A stretch of 23,763 nt of DNA. Source: Clostridia bacterium. Lineage in GTDB: Bacteria; Bacillota; Clostridia; Saccharofermentanales; UBA5734. Shown here piece after piece: positions 1 to 8,433 of this stretch. Below the pieces are notes generated by a model. That model worked only from the letters and a program-made list of their open reading frames with translations, was not told the origin of the DNA and made no database searches. Each line of letters opens with the position of its first letter. Positions within the stretch are counted from its first letter, which is position 1. The DNA lies in assembly GCA_017997315.1 (NCBI GenBank), contig JAGOFF010000010.1, positions 1-23,763 of the forward strand, given 5' to 3'. The position numbers and the translations under genes were made by a program.

Positions 1-881
1 GATTCCGCATACTGCCCCAGGACGGCGTCCCCGGGTCCGGAAAGCCGGAGGCTGCGCAGCACCTTGACCTTCTCGTCGCGCACGCATTCCGGCTCGAAAC
101 AGGTCGGGCGTTCCATCGCCAGCAGTGCGAGCAGCTGGAGCAGGTGGTTCTGCACCATGTCCCGGAGCGCCCCGGCCTGGTCGTAGTAGCCTGCGCGCAG
201 TTCCACCCCGCCCGTCTCGCGTACGCTCACCTGAACATGGTCGATATGCTCGCGGTTCCACACCGGCTCGAACAACCGGTTCGAGAAACGGAGCACGAGA
301 ATGTTCTGGAGCATTTCCTTGCCGAGGTAGTGGTCGATCCGGTAGATCTCGCGCTCGTCGAACCACAGGTACAGGCTGTCATTGAACTGCCGCGCGGTGG
401 CCAGATCCCGACCGAACGGCTTCTCGATCAGCAGGCGGCGGAATCCGCCGGCCCGCGCGAGGTGGGTCCGGCCGATGTTGTCCGCGATGACCGGAAACAG
501 GTCGGGGGCGGTGGCAAGGAAGAACAGCCGGTTCGGGCCGAGTCCGCGGGAGACCGAAAGCCCGTCCGCATGCGTCCGCAGCGCGTCGTATGCTGAGACG
601 TCCCGCATGTCCATCGCGTGGTAGTGGAACCGGTCCAGAAACTCCGCCGGGACCTCCGCCGACGGATTGCCTGCGGCCGTCCGCACCGCCGCCGCGATCC
701 GGTCGCGGTAGGTCCGGTCGTCCCAGGGGCGCCGTCCGATGCCGAGGACCGCCGCCGCTGCGGGCAGATCCCCGCGGTCGTGCAGCATTTTGAGCGCGGG
801 GAAAAGCTTCCGGGCGGCCAGGTCGCCGGTCGTCCCGAACAGAAGCATCAAGCCGGACTCGAGGTCTTTCGTGTTATCCAT
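1..881 (-). CDS. zwf: Glucose-6-phosphate 1-dehydrogenase, C-terminus beyond window
   Basis: Oxidises glucose 6-phosphate with NAD(P)+ to 6-phosphogluconolactone, the first step of the oxidative pentose phosphate pathway, in the cytosol. About 293 N-terminal residues are visible of a family that is usually near 480-500; the rest lies left of the window. The Rossmann nucleotide-binding loop GTTGDLAARKL is at residues 16-26, the EKPFG motif at 153-157 and the substrate-binding signature RIDHYLGKE at 181-189, all intact. The start is the ATG at 881: it is the first in-frame Met and leaves the short lead-in expected before the GxxGDL loop. No Shine-Dalgarno sequence precedes it, and a TATAAT box ends 6 bp before the ATG, so the transcript may be leaderless. 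Neighbour nrdG is 72 bp upstream in the same direction. Identification is firm. Confidence 0.95.
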   Translation of the reverse strand, partial: MDNTKDLESGLMLLFGTTGDLAARKLFPALKMLHDRGDLPAAAAVLGIGRRPWDDRTYRDRIAAAVRTAAGNPSAEVPAEFLDRFHYHAMDMRDVSAYDALRTHADGLSVSRGLGPNRLFFLATAPDLFPVIADNIGRTHLARAGGFRRLLIEKPFGRDLATARQFNDSLYLWFDEREIYRIDHYLGKEMLQNILVLRFSNRLFEPVWNREHIDHVQVSVRETGGVELRAGYYDQAGALRDMVQNHLLQLLALLAMERPTCFEPECVRDEKVKVLRSLRLSGPGDAVLGQYAE

Positions 882-887
882 AGGGTC

Positions 888-893
888 ATTATA
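888..893 (-). promoter_or_regulatory. -10 box (TATAAT) for zwf, possible leaderless start
   Basis: A perfect TATAAT on the minus strand. The usual start point, about 7 bp beyond the box, falls on the A of the zwf ATG at 881. No good -35 hexamer is seen at 16-18 bp; a GGCGG-ATA-CCGCC dyad (902-914) occupies that position instead and could be an activator or repressor site. Confidence 0.45.
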
Positions 894-901
894 GGGGATC
901 G

Positions 902-914
902 GGCGGTATCCGCC
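902..914. repeat. Short GC dyad GGCGG-ATA-CCGCC upstream of zwf
   Basis: A 5-bp perfect inverted repeat with a 3-nt centre lies between nrdG and zwf, over the spacer and -35 region of the zwf promoter. No T-run follows it on either strand, so it is not a standard intrinsic terminator. It may be an operator or chance in GC-rich DNA. Confidence 0.25.
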
Positions 915-953
915 TGTAACATGGATTCGGTTTTGGCCCGTACCGGGATGCGA

Positions 954-1670
954 CTATGCCCGGACGACCACGTTCGTCTGGAACGCGCGCATGCGCTCGG
1001 CCGCCTTCTCCAGTTCCGCAGGCGTCATCGCGGCCGCGGCGATCCGGAACCGGTCCTCCGGGCGGAACACCGCTGGACGCCGATACACCTGCAGCGCGTA
1101 GAGCGGGACGGGAGGCAGGGACGCCGCCATCCCGGCGAGGTCGTCCCCGGTCAGCTGCGGCACCACGGTCGTACGCACCTCCCAGGCCGCGCCGGCCGGA
1201 CCGGCGAGGCGGGCGAGCACCGATACGGATTCCTGTACGGCCTCCGCCTGTTCCGGTCCGCATCCGCACAGGTCGGGGTAGCGGGCCCAGGGCGCCTTGA
1301 TGTCCATCGCCACGTAATCGGCCAGCGCCGGGCTTCCTCCCCGGAGAAGATCCTCCAGGACGTCGGGACGGCATCCGTTCGTGTCCAGCTTGATTACGTA
1401 TCCCATGTCGCGGAGCAGCCGTAGAAACGCCGGAAGGTCCGGCTGGAGTGTGGGCTCCCCGCCCGTCACGACCACCCCGTCGAGCGTGCCCCTGCGTTTC
1501 TCCAGGAACGCGACGATGTCCGCAAGCGGCATGTCGGGGGCGTCCGCCCCGAGCAGCGGACGGTTGTGGCAGTAGAAGCAGTCCAGATCGCAGCCCGCGG
1601 TGAAGACCACCGCGGCCAGACGTCCGGGAAAATCCACGGTGGACAGGCGGACCAGACCGGAGGTTTTCAT
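954..1670 (-). CDS. nrdG: Anaerobic ribonucleoside-triphosphate reductase activating protein (radical SAM)
   Basis: Uses a [4Fe-4S] cluster and S-adenosylmethionine to make the 5'-deoxyadenosyl radical that installs the glycyl radical in NrdD. The protein has 238 residues. The cluster-binding CxxxCxxC is C27, C31, C34 in GCDLDCFYCHN, followed by the glycine-rich TGGEP at residues 69-73 that contacts SAM. The ATG at 1670 shares four bases (ATGA) with the nrdD stop codon, so the two are probably translated in a coupled way and expressed together. The length matches the NrdG group with a C-terminal extension (roughly 220-240 residues) rather than the short enteric form of about 154. The start is fixed by the overlap and by alignment of the MKTSGLVRLSTVDFPG opening with family members. 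Confident. Confidence 0.95.
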   Translation of the reverse strand: MKTSGLVRLSTVDFPGRLAAVVFTAGCDLDCFYCHNRPLLGADAPDMPLADIVAFLEKRRGTLDGVVVTGGEPTLQPDLPAFLRLLRDMGYVIKLDTNGCRPDVLEDLLRGGSPALADYVAMDIKAPWARYPDLCGCGPEQAEAVQESVSVLARLAGPAGAAWEVRTTVVPQLTGDDLAGMAASLPPVPLYALQVYRRPAVFRPEDRFRIAAAAMTPAELEKAAERMRAFQTNVVVRA

Positions 1671-3766
1671 GCGAGCTCGGATTTGCGCATCACGTACTTG
1701 GTACGCTGGCGGTACTCCTCTTTCTTGCCCTTGTGGAAATTCTGCACCGGACGGAGATACCCCACGACGCGGCTCCACACTTCGGCGTCCTCCCCGCATT
1801 CGGGACAGGTGAAGTGCTCGCCGACGATGTATCCGTGCGTCGGACAGATCGAGAACGTCGGGGTCAGGGAGATGTACGGGAGCTTGTAGTTCTCGAACGT
1901 CTTGCGGATGAGCTTTTTCGCGACCTCGATGTCCGGGATGCGCTCCCCGAGATAGAGGTGCAGCACCGTGCCCCCGGTATACTTGCTCTGGAGCTCGTCC
2001 TGGAGGTCCAGCGTCTCGAAGATGTCGTCGGTGAACCCGACCGGGAGCTGGGTGGAGTTGGTGTAGTACGGCACGTTCTCGCCCGCGGTGCGGATGTCGG
2101 GGTACTTCTCCTTGTCCTTGCGCGCGAGGGAGTAGCTGGTGCCCTCGGCCGGCGTGGCCTCGAGGTTGTAGAAGTGCCCGGTCTCCTCCTGGATGTCCTG
2201 CAGCAGCTCCCGCATGTAGTCGAGGGTCCGCAGCGCGAACGCCTGACCCTCCGGTCCGGTGATGTCCCCGTCCCCGCCGAAGAAGTTGAGGCAGGCCTCG
2301 TTCATGCCGACCAGCCCGATCGTGTTGAAATGGTTGTACCAGTACTGGCCGGTGCGTTCCCGGATGGCGCGCAGATAATGCGCGGAATACGGGTACAGCC
2401 CCCGGGCGGTCTGCTCCTCGATGGTTTTGCGCTTGATCTCGAGGGAGTCGCGCGCGAGATCCACCTGATGCTTGAGCCGGGCGCGGAATTCCTCCTCGGT
2501 CGCGGACAGGTAGCCGATCCGGGGCATGTTGATGGTGACCACCCCGATGGATCCGGTGAGCGGATTGGAGCCGAACAGCCCTCCGCCGCGCTTGCGCAGT
2601 TCGGAGGTGTCGAGGCGGAGCCGGCAGCACATCGAGATCGCGTCCTCGGGCGAGAGGTCCGAGTTGACGTAGTTGGAGAAATACGGGATCCCGTACTTGC
2701 AGGTGATCTCCATGAAACGGTTGACGACCGGGCTGTCCCAGTCGAAATCCCGGGTCACGTTGATCGTCGGGATCGGGAAGGTGAACACGCGTCCCTTGGA
2801 ATCTCCCTCGAGCATGACGTCGCAAAACGCCTGGTTGAACAGGTCCATCTCGGCCTGGAAGTCCCCGTACTTGTCGCCGGTGTACTGCCCGCTCACGATG
2901 ACGGGTTCATCCCGGAGGGTGCGGGGCGGCACGATGTCGAACGTCAGGTTGGAGAAGGGGCACTGGAAACCGACGCGGGTCGGGACGTTGATGTTGAAGA
3001 TGAACTCCTGGAGCGCCTGCTTGACCTGCGTGTAGGTGAGGTTGTCGTACCGCAGGAACGGGGCGCAATAGGTGTCGAACGAGGACCAGGCCTGAGCGCC
3101 CGCGGTCTCGCCCTGGGTCGTGAACGTGGAGTTGGTGATCTGGCCGAGGAACGAGCGCAGGTGTTTGGCCGGACTGGACTCGACCTTGCCCGGAACGCCC
3201 CCGAACCCGTCCATGAGCAGCTGGCGCAGGTCCCAGCCCGCGCAGTAGGGGCCGAAGAATCCGAGGTCGTGCAGATGGAGGTCGCCGGACAGATGGGCTT
3301 CGCGGATCGGTTCCGGATAGATCTCGTGCAGCCAGTACTGCTTGGTGAACGCCTCGCGGATGTAGTTGTTCATCCCGTTGATCGAGCGCTGCGTGTTGGC
3401 GTTCTCCTGGATCTGCCAGTCGCGGTCGCCCAGATACTCGGTGAACATGTTGACCGTCGCGCCGACGAGCGCGGTGGCCTCACGGGCGGTGCGCCGCTTC
3501 TCGCGGTAGAGGATGTACGCCTTGGCGGTCTTGGCGTGGCCGTTCTCGATGAGCACTTTCTCCACGATGTCCTGGATGCCCTCGACGTCCGCCAGCCCGT
3601 CCGCATACCGCTCGGACGCGATGGTTTCGACCTGGTGCATCAGCTTTTCGGCTGTCTCCCAGTTGTCGCCGCCGACCGCCACTGCGGCCTTGAAAATGGC
3701 CAGCGTGATCTTGTCCGGCCGGAAGTCGGCGATATGTCCGTCGCGCTTGCGGATCTGCGTAATCAT
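1667..3766 (-). CDS. nrdD: Anaerobic (class III) ribonucleoside-triphosphate reductase
   Basis: Reduces ribonucleoside triphosphates to deoxyribonucleotides by glycyl-radical chemistry; works only without oxygen. It has 699 residues, the usual length. Residues 1 to about 92 are the ATP-cone that senses ATP/dATP. A cysteine pair C380-C381 in MCCRLRLD lies where the thiyl-radical cysteine of the finger loop is expected (position inferred from E. coli C384). The glycyl radical site is G669 in RVVGYLRP, and the C-terminal zinc ribbon has C641, H644, C654, C657 in a CxxH/CxxC arrangement. The ATG at 3766 has a strong ribosome site (AGGGGGA) 7 nt upstream. Two NrdR-box-like sites at 3784-3830 suggest repression by NrdR when dATP is plentiful. 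Forms an operon with nrdG by ATGA overlap. Confidence 0.97.
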   Translation of the reverse strand: MITQIRKRDGHIADFRPDKITLAIFKAAVAVGGDNWETAEKLMHQVETIASERYADGLADVEGIQDIVEKVLIENGHAKTAKAYILYREKRRTAREATALVGATVNMFTEYLGDRDWQIQENANTQRSINGMNNYIREAFTKQYWLHEIYPEPIREAHLSGDLHLHDLGFFGPYCAGWDLRQLLMDGFGGVPGKVESSPAKHLRSFLGQITNSTFTTQGETAGAQAWSSFDTYCAPFLRYDNLTYTQVKQALQEFIFNINVPTRVGFQCPFSNLTFDIVPPRTLRDEPVIVSGQYTGDKYGDFQAEMDLFNQAFCDVMLEGDSKGRVFTFPIPTINVTRDFDWDSPVVNRFMEITCKYGIPYFSNYVNSDLSPEDAISMCCRLRLDTSELRKRGGGLFGSNPLTGSIGVVTINMPRIGYLSATEEEFRARLKHQVDLARDSLEIKRKTIEEQTARGLYPYSAHYLRAIRERTGQYWYNHFNTIGLVGMNEACLNFFGGDGDITGPEGQAFALRTLDYMRELLQDIQEETGHFYNLEATPAEGTSYSLARKDKEKYPDIRTAGENVPYYTNSTQLPVGFTDDIFETLDLQDELQSKYTGGTVLHLYLGERIPDIEVAKKLIRKTFENYKLPYISLTPTFSICPTHGYIVGEHFTCPECGEDAEVWSRVVGYLRPVQNFHKGKKEEYRQRTKYVMRKSELA

Positions 3767-3783
3767 GATTGCTTCCCCCTGAT

Positions 3784-3799
3784 GAACGATATGTTGTAG
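3784..3799. promoter_or_regulatory. NrdR-box-like operator, start-proximal
   Basis: The sequence GAACGATATGTTGTAG matches the NrdR consensus ACACWATATATWGTGT at 10 of 16 positions, including the CNATAT core and TTGT. It lies 31 bp from the second, better site, which is the pair spacing known for NrdR. It is just upstream of the nrdD ribosome site, so a bound repressor would block transcription. Confidence 0.5.
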
Positions 3800-3814
3800 A
3801 CGCGTTTCATCTCA

Positions 3815-3830
3815 ATACAAGATATTGTAG
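3815..3830. promoter_or_regulatory. NrdR-box-like operator overlapping the nrdD promoter
   Basis: The sequence ATACAAGATATTGTAG matches the NrdR consensus at 12 of 16 positions and contains a perfect TACAA-GATA-TTGTA dyad. On the minus strand it includes TACAAT (3824-3829), a plausible -10 box for nrdD, though a matching -35 is weak. An alternative reading is TTGTAT (3815-3820) as -35 with TACAAC (3793-3798) as -10; either way the operator pair covers the promoter. Confidence 0.6.
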
Positions 3831-4064
3831 CGCAGTTCTTTTGCGCCGAACCCATTGGGGGGAGCTTTTTTATTACAAAACAGAGACAAAATTTTCCTTT
3901 CACGGGTTGACTTTTATTCAACTTGTCCTGTGTGCCACATCTATCGGGCCGGGGTTGTCCCGACAGCCATTGACGGATCGCCGGCCGGCCGTTACGCTAC
4001 GCAAAGAAGGCCCCGTGCACGCGGAACGTCCGCGCGGCGGGGTCCGGGGGGGGAGGGTCATCGG
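3831..4064. other. Divergent intergenic region between nrdD and the lipoprotein gene
   Basis: No gene is credible here. It contains an AT-rich island (about 3866-3923) that stands out from the GC-rich surroundings, as promoter regions do. On the plus strand TTGACT at 3907-3912 resembles a -35 box, but no convincing -10 follows at 16-18 bp. The right end carries the G-rich ribosome site of the lipoprotein gene (GGAGGG at 4052-4057). Confidence 0.4.
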
Positions 4065-5498
4065 ATGGAAAGAACGCTCCGCACCGCTGTTGCGCTGATC
4101 GCGGCGCTGTGCCTGCTTCCAGCCGCCGCGGGGTGTTCGCTCGACCGATACCATACCGTACTTCCCTCCGCCGGCGAACCGTCCGGCCCCTCCTCCGTCG
4201 TGGAAACCGGCGGCCCCGGGCGTACGGGCGCATCGACCTCCGCGTCTTTGACGACCTCCGCGTCGGGCGATGGTTCCTCTGCGACCGTCGACGGCGCCGC
4301 GGCCCCGACCGGGACGGCAGGCGGCGGAACCGCCGCAACCGGTACCGGCGGCCTGAATCCGGCCGGGACGACCTCCCTGACCGGACCGGGCACCCCTTTC
4401 CCTTCCGCAACCACGACAGCCTCGACCGCGCCGGCGGAGGATTTTGACCAGGCGGTGCTTGCGCTCCTCTCCGCGGGGCTGGACGCGGGCAACCGGGAGA
4501 TCGACCTCGCCTCCGCGCTGGCGGGACGCGCCATCCCCGAGTCCGGGGCGGCGGATGCCGTCGGACGGGTCCAGTCGCTCTACCAGGGGCTTCTGGACGA
4601 CCGTCCGGACTGCTATTACCTGGACGGATCCAATGTGGTCCGGTATGAGCTTCTCTCCGGCTCCTCCGGGAGTGGCTCCTCCGGGAGTGGCTCCTCCGGG
4701 AGCCGGTTGAGCGGAATGACGCTCGAAGCCGGTACCCGCGACGCATATGACGGCTCGTCCGATGCGGAACTGCACGCAGCCCGGCTCGGACTCGTCGCCG
4801 CCGCGGACACGGTCGCGGCGGCGGCCGCAGGGCTCCCTGCCTGGCAGCAGCTGCAGATCGTCCACGACGAGCTGGTGCGCCGCGTCGAGTACGACGGTAC
4901 GCTCAGCCAGGCGGACAACCACGCCGCAGGGGCGCTGATCACGGGACGCACGCTGTGCCAGGGATATGCGCAGGCGTTCCAGCTGGTGGTCCAGCGCCTT
5001 GGAATCCCGGTCTCCCTGATCACCGGGACAGCCCGCGGGGTGCCGCACGCATGGAACCTGGTGCGGCTGGACGGGATCAGCTACCACGTGGACGTCACGT
5101 TCGACGATCCGGTCGCGGGCTACGACATCTCGCCCGCGGTTTTCCACTCGCATTTCCTGCGTTCGGACGCGGTGATGCGCGAGACTCATGACTGGACGGC
5201 GGCGGATTATCCCGCGTGTCCGTCCGACGGGGCGCATGTCTACTGGCAGAACGGATGGGTTGCAGGTTCTCCGGAGGATCTCCGCAGCTGCGCGGCCGCA
5301 TATTTCCTCACGACCGACTGGTACGACGGACAGGCGGACACGCTCGAGCTGCTGTATACCGGAGGGACGCCGCTCTCGGATGCGGATCTGGGCGCGCTGT
5401 TCAACAGCGCGCTTGCGGACGCCGGCATCGACCGCGCCTACCGGTATGGTGCGGAGATCGAGAAGAACGCCGCGCTTCTGATTCTGTTCCAACCCTGA
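4065..5498 (+). CDS. Transglutaminase-like (papain-fold) lipoprotein
   Basis: A secreted, membrane-anchored protein of 477 residues with a transglutaminase/cysteine-protease-fold domain. Residues 1-24 form a lipoprotein signal (charged start, hydrophobic core, lipobox ending at C24). Residues about 35-130 are a low-complexity Gly/Ser/Thr/Ala/Pro linker that would span the cell wall. A second flexible stretch at 199-213 is GSSGS three times. The catalytic triad is visible: C298 in LCQGYA, H328 in HAWN, D343 in VDVTFDDP. The family cleaves or cross-links peptides; the substrate is unknown. The ATG at 4065 follows GGGAGGG by 7 nt and is the only start giving a proper signal peptide; upstream extension has no such pattern. 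It is the sole plus-strand gene, divergent from nrdD and convergent with the DUF815 gene. Confidence 0.88.
   Translation: MERTLRTAVALIAALCLLPAAAGCSLDRYHTVLPSAGEPSGPSSVVETGGPGRTGASTSASLTTSASGDGSSATVDGAAAPTGTAGGGTAATGTGGLNPAGTTSLTGPGTPFPSATTTASTAPAEDFDQAVLALLSAGLDAGNREIDLASALAGRAIPESGAADAVGRVQSLYQGLLDDRPDCYYLDGSNVVRYELLSGSSGSGSSGSGSSGSRLSGMTLEAGTRDAYDGSSDAELHAARLGLVAAADTVAAAAAGLPAWQQLQIVHDELVRRVEYDGTLSQADNHAAGALITGRTLCQGYAQAFQLVVQRLGIPVSLITGTARGVPHAWNLVRLDGISYHVDVTFDDPVAGYDISPAVFHSHFLRSDAVMRETHDWTAADYPACPSDGAHVYWQNGWVAGSPEDLRSCAAAYFLTTDWYDGQADTLELLYTGGTPLSDADLGALFNSALADAGIDRAYRYGAEIEKNAALLILFQP
4659..4703 (+). repeat. Three tandem 15-bp repeats encoding GSSGS
   Basis: The unit GGCTCCTCCGGGAGT occurs three times in phase with the reading frame of the lipoprotein gene; the last unit ends in C rather than T. 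Each encodes GSSGS (residues 199-213). Copy number could change by replication slippage without breaking the frame. Confidence 0.9.
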
Positions 5499-5511
5499 AA
5501 AGCGGCTGCAT

Positions 5512-5527
5512 GCCCGGACCACCGGGC
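5512..5527. terminator. Hairpin between convergent genes
   Basis: A perfect 6-bp stem GCCCGG/CCGGGC with an ACCA loop lies in the 45-bp gap between two genes that end toward each other. There is no T-run on either side, so if it ends transcription it does so as a weak or factor-assisted bidirectional element. Confidence 0.4.
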
Positions 5528-5543
5528 CGGCGTCCGCGCCGCG

Positions 5544-6749
5544 TCAGCGAACCGGGCCGAGCGATCGCACGAACTGGCGCGCAGTCCGGCCGGATCTCCC
5601 GTTGTATGTGAGTTCCCACTGGATCGCCCGGGCGCGGAGCGCGTCGGAAAACGGGATCCCCATGCGGAGCAGATAACTCTCGACGATGGCGAGATACGTA
5701 TCCTGCGAGGGGGACGGAAACACGACGCGCAGGCCGAACCGGTCGGACAGCGAGAGTTTCTCCTGCATGGTGTCCGACATGTGCACTTCCTCGTCGCCCG
5801 CGGCGCGGTCCGCCCAGGACTCGCGGATCAGGTGGCGGCGGTTGGACGTCGCGTAAAAGAGCACGTTCTCCGGAGTGACCGCGGCTTTGCCTTCAAGCGC
5901 GGCCTTGAGCCGCTTGTACCCGAGTTCGCCTTCCTCGAAGGAAAGGTCGTCCAGAAACACGATATAGCGGTGGCGGCTGGCCGCGAGGATCGCCAGCACT
6001 TTCTCGAGCTCGCCGAGCTGGTGCTTGGTCATCTCGACCAGCCGGAGGCCGTCCGTCTGGTATCGGTTCACCAGCGCCTTGACGCACGAGGACTTGCCGG
6101 TTCCGCTGTCCCCGAACAGCAGCACGTTGTTCGCCCCCGCCCCCTGCAGGAACCGCTCGGTATTCTCGACGAGCGTCCGTTTCTGGTTGTCGATGCCGAC
6201 GAGTTCGTCGAGCGTGATCCGGTCGGTGTCCGCCACCCCTGTGAGTCCGTCCGTCCAGGCAAGCGCGGAGTATCGCGCGGAGAGCCCGCGGCCGAGTGTG
6301 CGGAGATGCCCGACAAGCGCCTCGTACAACCGGTCCGGGTCTTGCGGAAGCGCTGCCGCCATCCCCCGGATCGATGCGGTCCACGCGGCCGCGCAAGGGG
6401 AGCGTCCCTCGCCCGCGGCATCGTCCGCCGGCACGGACGGTTCATACCGCGCCAGGATCCCGGGCACCTCGGCTTCCAGTTCCTCGAGCGTCTGCAGATC
6501 CATGCGCGCGAGCCGTTCCAATGACGGGCCGCAGCGTCCGGTCAGCTCGACGGTGCGTGAAAACACGTTGTCGTCACCCGCCAGCAGCCGGCAGAGGTAT
6601 GCGTGCCATGCGTTTCCCCGGATGCCGTCCTCCTCGGCGAACGCCGCCAGCCGACGCACCGCGCCGGGGATATCCCCGCGCAGCATCGCCTGTACGGCCG
6701 GATCCGTGTTCAATCCGGCAAAAACGGTAAACCGGTCTCCCTGTGCCAT
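5544..6749 (-). CDS. DUF815-family AAA+ ATPase
   Basis: A predicted cytosolic P-loop ATPase of 401 residues; the family is widespread but its function is not established. The N-terminal half (about 1-190) is helical and poorly conserved; a family core begins near the LDELVGIDNQKRTLVENT segment. The Walker A motif is GDSGTGKSS (K219) and Walker B is IVFLDDLSF (D267, D268). Sensor and arginine-finger regions follow toward the C-terminus (YATSNRRHL, SDRFGLRVVFPSP). The ATG at 6749 follows AGGAGG by 7 nt; a longer frame from 6797 would run into the preceding gene and has no ribosome site. It is the last gene of the ferredoxin operon, 25 bp after the glycosyltransferase gene. Confidence 0.85.
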   Translation of the reverse strand: MAQGDRFTVFAGLNTDPAVQAMLRGDIPGAVRRLAAFAEEDGIRGNAWHAYLCRLLAGDDNVFSRTVELTGRCGPSLERLARMDLQTLEELEAEVPGILARYEPSVPADDAAGEGRSPCAAAWTASIRGMAAALPQDPDRLYEALVGHLRTLGRGLSARYSALAWTDGLTGVADTDRITLDELVGIDNQKRTLVENTERFLQGAGANNVLLFGDSGTGKSSCVKALVNRYQTDGLRLVEMTKHQLGELEKVLAILAASRHRYIVFLDDLSFEEGELGYKRLKAALEGKAAVTPENVLFYATSNRRHLIRESWADRAAGDEEVHMSDTMQEKLSLSDRFGLRVVFPSPSQDTYLAIVESYLLRMGIPFSDALRARAIQWELTYNGRSGRTARQFVRSLGPVR

Positions 6750-6774
6750 CCTCCGTCCTCCTGCACGATGTCCG

Positions 6775-8433
6775 TCATCCGGCGGACATCCTGTCATCCT
6801 TTACCCGGTAGAGTTCGTACCGGTAGATCACTTTCCGGTATTCCTGCCAGTGGACCGCGATCCGGTCATAATTCCCGGCAAGAACGGCGGGAACCATCGT
6901 GCCTTCGGGTTCGTTCGCCCCGACACGCAGCACGACGAAGTTGATCTGCCGTTCCGCGATGTATCGCCCCTGTTCATCCAGGATGAGCGGGTACCGTTCC
7001 CGGGGGATGTTCTGGTTCTCGAAGAACCGGACCTCCGGCAGGAGCCCGGCAGCCAGATAGAACCCGTGGTCGAGATACCCGTAGTTCAGCAGAGACGGAT
7101 CGGGATCCGCGCGGATGATCGCAGCGAACCGCTCCTGTGCGGAGTCGCCGCTTTTCCTCCCCATCGCCCGTACGTTGGGATTGTACAGATAGCTCAGCGA
7201 CAGCGCGACCGCCAGCAAAACGGAAGCTGCCGCCCAGGTCCTCCGGCGGAGCGGAGCCGTTCGGCTGCCCGGTGACGGCACGCGTCCGTCCCCGATCCGG
7301 GCCGCCAGCCGTTCCGCGCCCGGCAGCGCCGCGACCGCTCCGAACACCGCGAAAGGCGCGAAGGACAGAAAGTAGTACGAATAGGCGAGCAGGCCGATAT
7401 ACGTGGCGACCGCCTGGCAAACCAGGCAGAGGAGGAAGGGCAGCAAGGCGCGCAACCCAAGGCGTTTGCCGCCGGTCCGCCCCGCGGGCCCGAAAAAAAG
7501 GCGGGCAGCGCCCCATGCCATGGCCAGCACGAGGGGAAGGTTGTGGAAACCATGGAAGAAAAACAGGCCGATCGACGCAAAGGGGCGGAACCACAGCGGG
7601 GAATGGTTCGGGTAATGCTGGATGTTGACCGTAAAGTATGCGTGGAACGCGTCTCCGACCGCGCCGTTCACAAGGAAGTACGCCGCCCAGGGCAGGGACG
7701 CGGCGAGCATCCCGGCCAGGAAGAGCGAGGCTTCCGCCACAATCTTCCTCAGGGGACGGCGGCCCGGGATCAGGATCAGCACGGCGAACACCCATCCGAG
7801 CCAGAAGCCGAGCATCGTGTACTTCATCCAAAGCACACAGCCGGCCAGCATCCCGGCCAGTACGAGTTCCCGCCTCCCGGCAGGTCCGCGCGCGCGGTCC
7901 GTGCCGCGATCCCGGATCCGGACCGACAGCAGCAGAATCCCTGCGGCAAGCAACGGCAGGCAGAGTTCCTCGGCGCTCCCGCCCAGTGTAAAGGCGCTGG
8001 TGTTGACCGTGAACGCAGCCAGGGGAATCAGGAGAACGGGCAGAACGGCCGGCCGCGGCCGGCGGCCGGCAGACCACACCAGGACGGTCCTCCACAGGAT
8101 GGAGAGATACGCGGCGAACGACAGGGTTTCCAGCAGATAGACGCCGACGAATGAACGGTCGGACACCAGGCTCGCCAGGCCGTACAGGAAGTACAGCAGC
8201 GGCCCCTTCTGCTCGAAGAGGTCCCGGTAGGGGACCTGCCCGTTCATCATCCCCCTGCCCACAGTGAACATCGCGTTGCTGTCGACCCAGTCGTTGGTCG
8301 GGTACAGCGGCGAACTCCGGGTTCCGATCGCCAGGAAAGCGGCGGACAGAACCAGGCAGACCGCAAACACGCGCAGTCCATAAAGCCGGGAAGCGGGCGG
8401 TCCGACAGGCGGGTCCGATCCGGCCGGATTCAT
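6775..8433 (-). CDS. GT-C fold membrane glycosyltransferase (GT39/ArnT-like)
   Basis: An integral membrane protein of 552 residues with roughly ten to eleven hydrophobic helices and a short soluble C-terminal domain (about residues 440-552). After the first helix (about 19-38) comes the extracytoplasmic loop DSNAMFTVGRGMMNGQVPYR and then DLFEQKGPLLYFLYG; this pattern of D51, then YRDxFxxKGPLLY, is typical of lipid-phosphate-sugar-dependent transferases of the GT39/GT83 type. It probably moves a sugar from a polyprenyl donor to a cell-surface acceptor; neither donor nor acceptor can be read from sequence. The ATG at 8433 overlaps the preceding stop by ATGA, indicating translational coupling with the GNAT-HIT gene. 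Confidence 0.8.
   Translation of the reverse strand: MNPAGSDPPVGPPASRLYGLRVFAVCLVLSAAFLAIGTRSSPLYPTNDWVDSNAMFTVGRGMMNGQVPYRDLFEQKGPLLYFLYGLASLVSDRSFVGVYLLETLSFAAYLSILWRTVLVWSAGRRPRPAVLPVLLIPLAAFTVNTSAFTLGGSAEELCLPLLAAGILLLSVRIRDRGTDRARGPAGRRELVLAGMLAGCVLWMKYTMLGFWLGWVFAVLILIPGRRPLRKIVAEASLFLAGMLAASLPWAAYFLVNGAVGDAFHAYFTVNIQHYPNHSPLWFRPFASIGLFFFHGFHNLPLVLAMAWGAARLFFGPAGRTGGKRLGLRALLPFLLCLVCQAVATYIGLLAYSYYFLSFAPFAVFGAVAALPGAERLAARIGDGRVPSPGSRTAPLRRRTWAAASVLLAVALSLSYLYNPNVRAMGRKSGDSAQERFAAIIRADPDPSLLNYGYLDHGFYLAAGLLPEVRFFENQNIPRERYPLILDEQGRYIAERQINFVVLRVGANEPEGTMVPAVLAGNYDRIAVHWQEYRKVIYRYELYRVKDDRMSAG

Noticed and set aside
1733..3799. 688-codon plus-strand open frame opposite nrdD
   Set aside because: It is antisense to a certain gene, has no ribosome site or domain, and its length reflects the scarcity of stop codons in GC-rich DNA.
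4046..4053. Run of eight G at the lipoprotein ribosome site as a phase-variation switch
   Set aside because: Slippage there would not change the distance between the AGGG core and the ATG, nor the reading frame.
4659..4703. Tandem 15-bp units as a CRISPR-like array
   Set aside because: Units abut with no spacers and are in frame in a protein linker.
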